A stretch of 64,000 nt of DNA from Singulisphaera sp. (lineage in GTDB: Bacteria > Planctomycetota > Planctomycetia > Isosphaerales > Isosphaeraceae). Position numbers and translations under genes: made by a program. Positions 52,601-61,600 of this stretch are shown in pieces; the first letter of the stretch is position 1; the number at the start of each line of letters is the position of its first letter. The DNA is taken from the NCBI GenBank assembly GCA_027451445.1, contig DAIDJG010000020.1, positions 1 to 64,000 of the forward strand, given 5' to 3'. The notes under the pieces were generated by a model. The model saw only the letters and a list, made by a program, of their open reading frames with translations, did no database searches and was not told where the DNA came from.

Positions 52601-55600
52601 GCGTCAGCGCTCGAAGGGAGCACGATCAGTGTTTCGTACACGGTCAAGAATCTCGGCTCGGTGGCTGCGCAGGGGCATTGGTCCGACGCGGTTTATGTCG
52701 GCAGCAGCCCCACGTTCGACCCCGGAACCGATACCGCGGTGACGACCTTCAACGAGAGCAGCAACGCGCCGCTCGCCGCGGGTGCGACTTATTCGGTCAC
52801 CAACCAGGCGATCACGATCCCCTCGACAGCCGCGGGGGCGCGCTACCTCATTTTCGTGACCAACGAAAACAGCATCGACAACTTCGGCAACGGCTTCCAG
52901 GGCGACACCAACTTCACGAACAACACGTTCGCGGTGCCGATCACCCTTACGGCCCCGGACCTGACGATCACCACGGCGACCGCGCCCTCGTCAGCGATCG
53001 AAGGGAGTACGATCAACGTCTCCTATTCCGTCAAGAACATCGGTTCCGTCACCTCGCTGGGGCCGTGGACCGACGCGGTCTACATCGGCGCCAGTCCGAC
53101 GTTCGACCCGTCCAACGACACGTTCGTGACCACATTCGATGAGAGCGCCAATGCGCCGCTGGCCTCGGGGGCAAGCTATTCCGATACCAATCAGTCGATC
53201 ACAATCCCATCGACGACCACGGGAGCTCGGTATCTCATCTTTGTGACGAATGTCAACGGTGTGGATAGCTCCGAATTCCAGGCGCAAGGTGAGACGAACT
53301 TCACGAACAACACGTTCGCCGTGCCGATCACACTATCGGCGCCCGACCTGACCGTCACAACGGCCACGGCGCCTTCGTCCGCGATTGAAGGGAGTACGGT
53401 CAACGTCTCGTACACGGTCCAGAACACCGGCGCCGTGGCCGCGCCGGGGTCCTGGAACGATGCGGTCTATATCGGCAGCAGTCCGACATTCGACTCGTCC
53501 TCCGACACGTTCGTGACCAGCTTCAGCGGCAATGCAAACTCGACACTGGCGGCGGGCGCATCCTACGTCGCGAATCGGTCGATCATCATCCCGAGCACCG
53601 CCACGGGGGCACGCTACCTCATTTTCGTGGCCAACTACCAGGCTGTTCTCGAGAACGGCGTCACGGGTCAGGGTGAGACGAGCTACGCGAACAATACGTT
53701 CGCCGTCCCCATCACCTTGACCGCCCCGGACTTAACGCTCACCACCGCCTCCGCACCGGCGACCGCGGTCGAGGGCAGTCCGATCAACGTCTCCTATACA
53801 GTCAAGAATATCGGCTCAGTCGCGTCGCCCGGTCAATGGTATGACGCGGTTTTCGTCGGCAACAGCGCAACGTTTGATCCGAATACCGACACATTTGTTA
53901 CGCAATTCAACGCAATTGCCAACGCGCCTCTCGCCGCGGGCGCGAGCTACTCCGAAACCAATCAGTCGATCACGATCCCGTCGACAGCAACCGGAGCGCG
54001 CTACCTCATCTTCGTGACCAACTACGATGGTGTCGAAAACTCCACGTACAACGCACAGGGCGAAACCAGCTTCAGCAACAACACGTTCGCTGTTCCAATC
54101 ACCCTTTCCGCCCCCGACCTGGCGCTGGAGTCGATCACCACTCCGGCCTCGGGCGCATCGATCACGGTCGACAGCACGGTGCCGATCTCCTGGAAAGTCA
54201 CCAACGTGGGGTCAGTGCCTGCGAGCGCCCAGTGGTTCGATGATGTGTACATTTCCAACACACCGACGGTCGATTCATCAGCGCAATTCGTCACCGAGTA
54301 CGACGCCAGCGGCAATTCCCCCCTGGCGGCGGGTGCGAGCTACACCGCCGCGCCGAACGTGACGATCCCGGCCGACATCACGCCGGGAAGCCGTTATCTG
54401 GTCATCGAGACCAACGCGGGCGGCAGCCAGCCCGAGTCGGATAACGGCAATGGTACCCTCGACGCGAACAACGTGATGGCGATCCCGATCACGATCGCGG
54501 CTCCCGATCTTGTCGTTTCCAGCGCCCACATCACGCCCACTGCCGCCGAGGTCGGCAACGGCCAGTCGGTTTCCTTGACCTACACCGTGAAGAACCAGGG
54601 GACCGTCCCCGCCCTGGGCACCTGGACTGACGCATTCTACCTCTCCGATACAGCCACGTTCGACTCCTCCCAGGACACCCAGATCGGAACGTTCGACGCC
54701 AGCACCGAGAGTGGACTCGCCGCCGGCACCAGTTACTCGCAGACGCAGTCGCTGACCATTCCCAACACCACCGCAGGCGCGCGCTTCGTGATCGTCGTCA
54801 CGAACGTCTATCAGTTCGACCAGGGCGAAACCAGCTACGCCAACGATACCTTCGCGATTCCGATCACGCTGACTGTGCCGAATGTCGCGCTCGTGGTTTC
54901 GAACGCCAGCGCTCCAGGTTCGGCCAACACCAATGATTCGATTCCGATCGGCTACAAGGTCACAAACAACGGGACCGAAACCGCCCAGGGTCCCTGGACC
55001 GATATCGTCTACATTTCCAAGAACCCGACGCCGTCGAGTAACGACCAGGAACTGCTGAATTACTTCACGAGCAACAATAGCGACACGCCACTGGCGGCAG
55101 GCGCGAGCTATACCGTCAGCCAAAGCGTCAATCTACCGAGTCTCTCGCCGGGCAGTTACTACATCGATATCGTCGCCGACGGCGAACACGCGCAGGGGCA
55201 ATCGAGCACAGCCGGTAATTTGGTCTCCTTGCCGATCACGATCTCCGCGCCGGACTTGACCGTCTCGACGGCCTCGTTGTCCAACGACCCCACGAGCGTC
55301 TTGCTTCTGAGCAATACGTACACGGTTAGTTACACGGTCAAGAACATTGGGTCCATTCCCGCCGACGGCTCGTGGTATGACGACTTCTATCTGTCTCCGA
55401 CTCCGACTTACAATTCCGCGACCGCGACGTTCCTGACCGACAACTACGAGGGTTCCCAGAGTCCTCTGGCCGCCGGCGCGAGCTACTCGGACACCGCGAG
55501 CCTCGCAATCCCGAGCACGGCTGCCACTGGGGACGAGTACCTGCTCGTCTATACCAACGCCAACGGCTCCGGGCAGGGTGAGAGCAACCTCACCAACAAT

Positions 55601-58600
55601 ATCGACGCGATCCCCGTCCACGTCAGCGCCCCCGCGCCTGACTTCACGATCTCCACCGCCCATGCGCCGGCGACGGCGACACTGGGGCAATCCATCCCCG
55701 TCTCTTGGACCGTCGCCAACCAGGGTGAAGACTCCGCTAACGGCACCTGGTACGATGCAGTCTACATCTCGAATGACACTTCGCTGGACGCGTCCTCCCA
55801 ACTCATCACGAGCTTCAGCGAGTCGAGCCACACCGGCCTGCCGGCGACCGGCAACAACACCTACACCGACAGTGAGAACATCACCATTCCCGCCACGGCC
55901 ACCGGTGCGCGCTATCTCATCTTCGACACGAACTACACCGGTTCCCAGGCCGAGACCGACCCGGACAACAATACATACGCAGTGCCGATCACTCTCTCGT
56001 CTCCCAACCTCGTCGTCACCGGCTTGACCGGGCCCGCCAACGCGACACCGGGCCAGTCGATCCAGGTCTCGTGGACAGTGAAGAACGAGGGAAGCGTGGC
56101 GACTGTCGACAACTGGTCCGACGTGCTCTTCCTGTCGACCGACCAGACGCTCAGCGGTTCAGTAGCCGACCTCGGCTCTTTCAGCGTCTCGAGCCCGACA
56201 ACTCCGTTGGCCCCGGGCGCCTCCTACACGCTCACGGAAAACGTGACGGTCCCGGGAACCATCTCCGGCAACGCCTACCTGGTCGTCTCGCCCGACTTCG
56301 GCGGCGGGCAGCCCGAACCTTCATCGAGCCCCGTCTTCGCCGAGCCAATCAGCGTGAACCCCTCTCCCGACCTGACCGTCACGTCGGTCGCAGTCTCAGC
56401 GAACCCGATTTTTGGTCAACCGGTCACGGTCACATGGGTCGACGACAATATCGGCCAGGGTCCCACTGGATCGAGCTGGACCGATGCCGTATACCTCTCG
56501 ACGAAGACGACCATTGACAATTCGGCCGAGTTCCTCGGCACCGTCTCCTCGTCCGCAATCGGCACCCTCGCGGCGGGTGCGACCGGCAATCAATCGCTGA
56601 CGGTCACGCTGCCGCTAAACGTGGCCTCGACGACGGGAACGTACAACATCCTCGTCAAGACGAATTCCACGAACAGCCTGATCGAAACGAACACGAACAA
56701 CGACGTCGGCTTCACGTCAACCACGATCGACGAGCCGCCCCTTCCCAACCTGGTGCCGACCGGCGTGAGCGCGCCGAGCACCGGCTTCAACGGCCAGAAA
56801 GTGCTCGTTTCCTGGACCGACGCCAACAACGGGAACGCAACCGCGACCGGCCCCTGGAACGACGACATCTTCCTGACCAGCGACGCCAAGGGCAACAACC
56901 CGGTCTTCGTGGCCCAGGTGAACTATCCCAGCTCGTTGGCCGCCGGGCAGCAATCCGTGACGCTCACGCAGCCGATCTATCTCCCGAGCGCACCGGGCAC
57001 GTACTACCTCGAAGTCGTCGCCGACGCCAGCGGCATCAACGAGGGCCCGAACGCGCTGAACGATACGACGGTGGATCCCACGCCGATCACCGTCGTCCAG
57101 ACGCCGCTTCCCGACCTGGTCGTGACCAGCATCACGCCGCCGACCAACGTGGTCGGGGGGACGACCGTGCCGGTGACCTATACCGTGACCAACCAGGGGG
57201 ACGCGCCCACGAACTCAGCGCAATGGCTGGACGCCGTCTTCCTGTCGCAATCGCCCACGCTGACCCTTTCGGGCAACGACTTCGCCGATGGCTACGAGAT
57301 CATGACTCAACCTCTGGGTGTGCCGGTCTTCGCGAATAACCCCAGCTACCTCGAGCCCGGTCAAAGCTACAGCCAGACCGTCAACGTGCCATTCCCGGTT
57401 TCCGCGTCGGGCACCTGGTACGTGTACGTGGTGACGAACCGCTCGTTCACGCACACGCCGCTCGACAACTTCATCGACGTCGGATCGGTCGTCGAAATCA
57501 ACTCTGTCAACGACATGACCGCGAGCACACCGTTCACGGTGACTCAGGCCCCGGTTCCGGACATCGTCGTGGCACCCGTTCAGACGCCACCCCAGGCGTT
57601 CTCGGGACAACCGTTGAACATCTCGTGGACGGTGACGAACCAGGGGTCGGCCATCGCAATCGGGCAGCCCCTGCACGTGGGTTTCGCGCCGGTGACGCCC
57701 TATCAGCCCGCGACGCCCTCGCAGTCCTACTGGACTGATGAAGTGTTCATGTCTCCCAACCCGACCCTGGACAGCAAGGCCGTCTCGCTGGGGACGTTCA
57801 CGCACAACGGCGCCCTCGACCCGAACGCGAGCTACACCGATTCTGAGCAGGTCACCCTGCCAGTGGGCGTGAGCGGCAGCTTCTACTTCATCGTTCAGAC
57901 CGACATCAACGGTCAGGTGTTCGAGAGCGGCTCGACCGCGAAAAAAGTTAACTCGACCCCCAGCGCCATCACCGTCAACCTCACGCCGCCTCCTGACCTG
58001 CAAACGACGATCACGTCGGCACCAAGCACCGCGCTGGCCAGCCACGCCCTGACCTTTACCTATCAGGTCGACAACATCGGTGCAGGAGCAACGGTCAAGG
58101 CCGATCCCAGCGCGATCTGGACCGATACCTTTTATCTCTCGCCCACTGCAACCTACAACTCCAGCACCGCCATCTCGCTCGGCCAGCAAACCTACAATGA
58201 CAAGCTCAACGCCGGCGCCAGCTACCAGAACACGATTACCGAGACACTGCCTAACGGGCTCAGCGGCAGCTACTACCTGATCGTCGACGCGGACAACGGC
58301 AATTCCGTTTTCGAGCTCGACCAGACCAGCAAATTCGGCGCAACCGCCAGCCCGATCCAGGTGGCGTCGAAGCCGGCCGACCTTGTTGTCTCCTCCGCGA
58401 GTGCGCCGGCGGCCGGACAAGCCGGAGGCGGCGTAATCGTGAACTGGACCGTGACCAACCAGGGTACGGGTGACTCGGCCGTCACCGGTTGGCAAGACAA
58501 CGTCTACGCTGACACTGGATCAACCCTGGACAGCAACGCGATCTTGCTCGCCTCGTACACCCATTCGGGCCTTCTGGACGCCGGTGCGTCGTACAGCCAG

Positions 58601-61600
58601 TCGCAGGTGGTGCCGCTACCGATCAGTCTGTCGGGACCTTACCACCTGTTCGTGGTCACCAACGAGCCTTTGCTTACGCCCGGACAGCCCGTGCCGCCGC
58701 CGCCGGTGTATGAGAGCAGTTTCACCAACGACGCCTCGACGGCCCTGCCCATCGCGATCACCCAGAAACTGGCCGACCTGCAGATCACTTCAGTCGCCGC
58801 CCCCACGACCGTCGAGACCGGCGGCAGCGCTACGATCCAATGGACCGTGACGAACGCCGGCACGGGAGCGACCAACTCGAATTACTGGTATGACGACATC
58901 TGGCTGTCGACGAAGACGACGATCGGCAGCGGCGGCACCGACGTGTACCTCGGTACGCTCCAGCGCACGAATCCGCTGGCGCCCGGCGCCAACTACTCGG
59001 CTTCGCTGACCGTCGCGATTCCCGCGAATTTGCCGGTCGGAAGCTACAACGTCATCGTTGCCGTGGACCGGCCCGTGCTACCGCCGGGCAAGGACCAAAA
59101 GACGGAAAACCTGGTCTACGAGAGCAACGAGAGCAACAACGAACAGGACGCGCCCTCCCCGACCACCGTCACGGCCGGCCCGAGCCTCGCCGTCACCAAC
59201 GTGACCGCGCCGGCCTCCGTCATCATTGGGCAACCACTGGCCGTCAGTTGGACCGTCACGAACAACGGCGCGGGTGGCACGGGCGACGTCCCGATTCAGG
59301 ACTCGGTCTACCTGTCCTACGACCAGATCTTCAGCAACAGCAGCATCTATGTCGGCAGCGTCACGCAAAACGGCGGCCTCGCGGCGGGTGCGAGCTACAC
59401 ACAGAACGCGTCGCTCTCGTTGCCCTCGGGATTGCAAGGCACATTCTACGTGTTCGTGGTTGACGATACGAATCAGAGTATCTTCGAATCGAGCCCCGTC
59501 ATGGCGCTCGACACCACGCCGCTGCAGATCCTGCCCACCCCGCCGGCGGACCTGGTCGCGGGTACTGTGACGATCCCCGCCAACGCCGTTCCGGGTCAAA
59601 GCTTCACCATCACCTACCAGGTGACCAACAACGGCGCCAACCCGGCCAACGGCGCCTGGAGAGATACGCTGTACCTGTCGCCGACCCCGAACTGGAGCGT
59701 CAACGATCCCATTCTCGGCTCGGTCGACGAGGACCGCGATCTCGCCGCCGGCGCGAGCTACTCCGGCACGTTGACGGCCCCGTTGCCCGGTGTCGACCCC
59801 GGTTCTTATTACGTCATCGTCCGCACTAACATCCTCGACGCCATTCCCGAAACCACTCTTTCAAACAACCTCAGCGCATCCCTGACGCAGACAGCGATCA
59901 GCGTGCCTGCGCTGACCCTGGGTACGCCGGTCAACGGAACTCTCGGTGAGAAACAGTCTGCGTTTTACGAGATCACCGTGGACGCCGGCCAGACGCTTCA
60001 GATCAAATTCAACAGCGAGTCACCGGACTCGCTAAACGAGCTGTACGTCAACTTCGGAAGCATGGCCACGCGCGGCAGTTCGGAATACGCGTTCACCACC
60101 CAGGGTGCAAACCAACTCATCACCGTGCCAGCAACACAGGCTGGCACGTATTACGTTCTCGCCTACGGCTCGTCCCTTCCCGATGGACCGGAAAACTATT
60201 CGATCGCTGCGGCTGAAATCCCTTTCACCGTCCAGGCGGTCGCCCCCGCGAACATCGCGAACACCGGCCCGACCACGCTGGAAATCGATGGAGCGAGATT
60301 CGATCGAGGCACGACATTCCAACTCGTCGGTCCGAGCGGACAGGTCATCGACTCAACGGCTGCGGAGGTGCAGGATGCGGCGACGGCGTACGTTACGTTC
60401 GATCTCACGCAGGCTCCCGTCGGGGTATACTCTGTGGTCGCCACGTCGTCAATGGGCACGCAAGCTCAACTCGCGACCGGGTTGAACGTGACGGCCGGTC
60501 AGGGCGGAATGCTCTCGACAAGTCTGAGCGGACCGGCATCCGTACTGCCTGGGGCCACTGGCATCGCTACGGAAAGTTACGGCAACATCGGGACCGCCGA
60601 CGTGGGCGCCCCATTGATCTTTGTTCAGTCAAATGATGGCACACATCTGGGCCTCACACCCGACTCGGCCCCGTACGATCATCCCCCGGTTTTCCTTGCC
60701 GTCAGCCCGACCGGTCCCGCAGGCACGCTCCGGCCAGGCGAACAGCTAAGCCGTTCGATCTACTTCCAGGGTAGCACAACCGACGGTACCTCGAACGAGA
60801 TCGAGGACGCGGTGGTCGACACCACGAACACGACCCCCATCGATTGGTCGCAGATCGAGACGAATTGGATCGCCTCAACCTGGACGCAGTCACCAAATTG
60901 GCCTGCCGTTCTCTCCCTTCTGCAACAACAGGCAGGCCCAACCTGGGGCACCTTTGTCCGGCTTCTGGATCGAAATGCAACACTTTTGCCTGCAAGTGCG
61001 GGCGATCCATCTCACGTTCCCGCCGTGCTCAACGTTCAAATCGAGCATGACATCGCTTCGATGAGTACGTCGATCAGTGGGATTGTTCAAGCGACCGACC
61101 TGTCGATACCTCTCTCCAACGTCCAAATCGTTGCGAGCAACACGACCACGGGCGACGTGTTCGTGACGAACACTTACACCGATGGCTCGTTTGTCTTTGA
61201 CACCGTAACTCCGGGGACTTACACGTTTACGTACCAGGGGGCGATTGTCGGAACGATGGCTTCCGTGGACGTTGCATCAGATCAGGCGGTCACGGGAGTG
61301 AAGGTGCCGCTCTCACGCGGTGCTTCTCTGACAGGGGTTATTACTGCGGCGGGCACTTCGACCTTGATTGGCGACGCGTTGGTCACCGCTGTCGCGAGCA
61401 GTGGCACATCCTATACCACCGTGACGAACGCTCTCGGGCAGTATCAGATTCCCGGTCTGGCACCCGATACATATACCCTCATCGCCACAGCTTCGGGAGA
61501 GGCACAGACCTATCTTCCAGGCGTAAGCGTGGGCGACAGCGATGTCTCTCAAGCGATTAGCATGAGCCCGGAAGGAATCGTCTCCGGAACGCTGGTCTTG

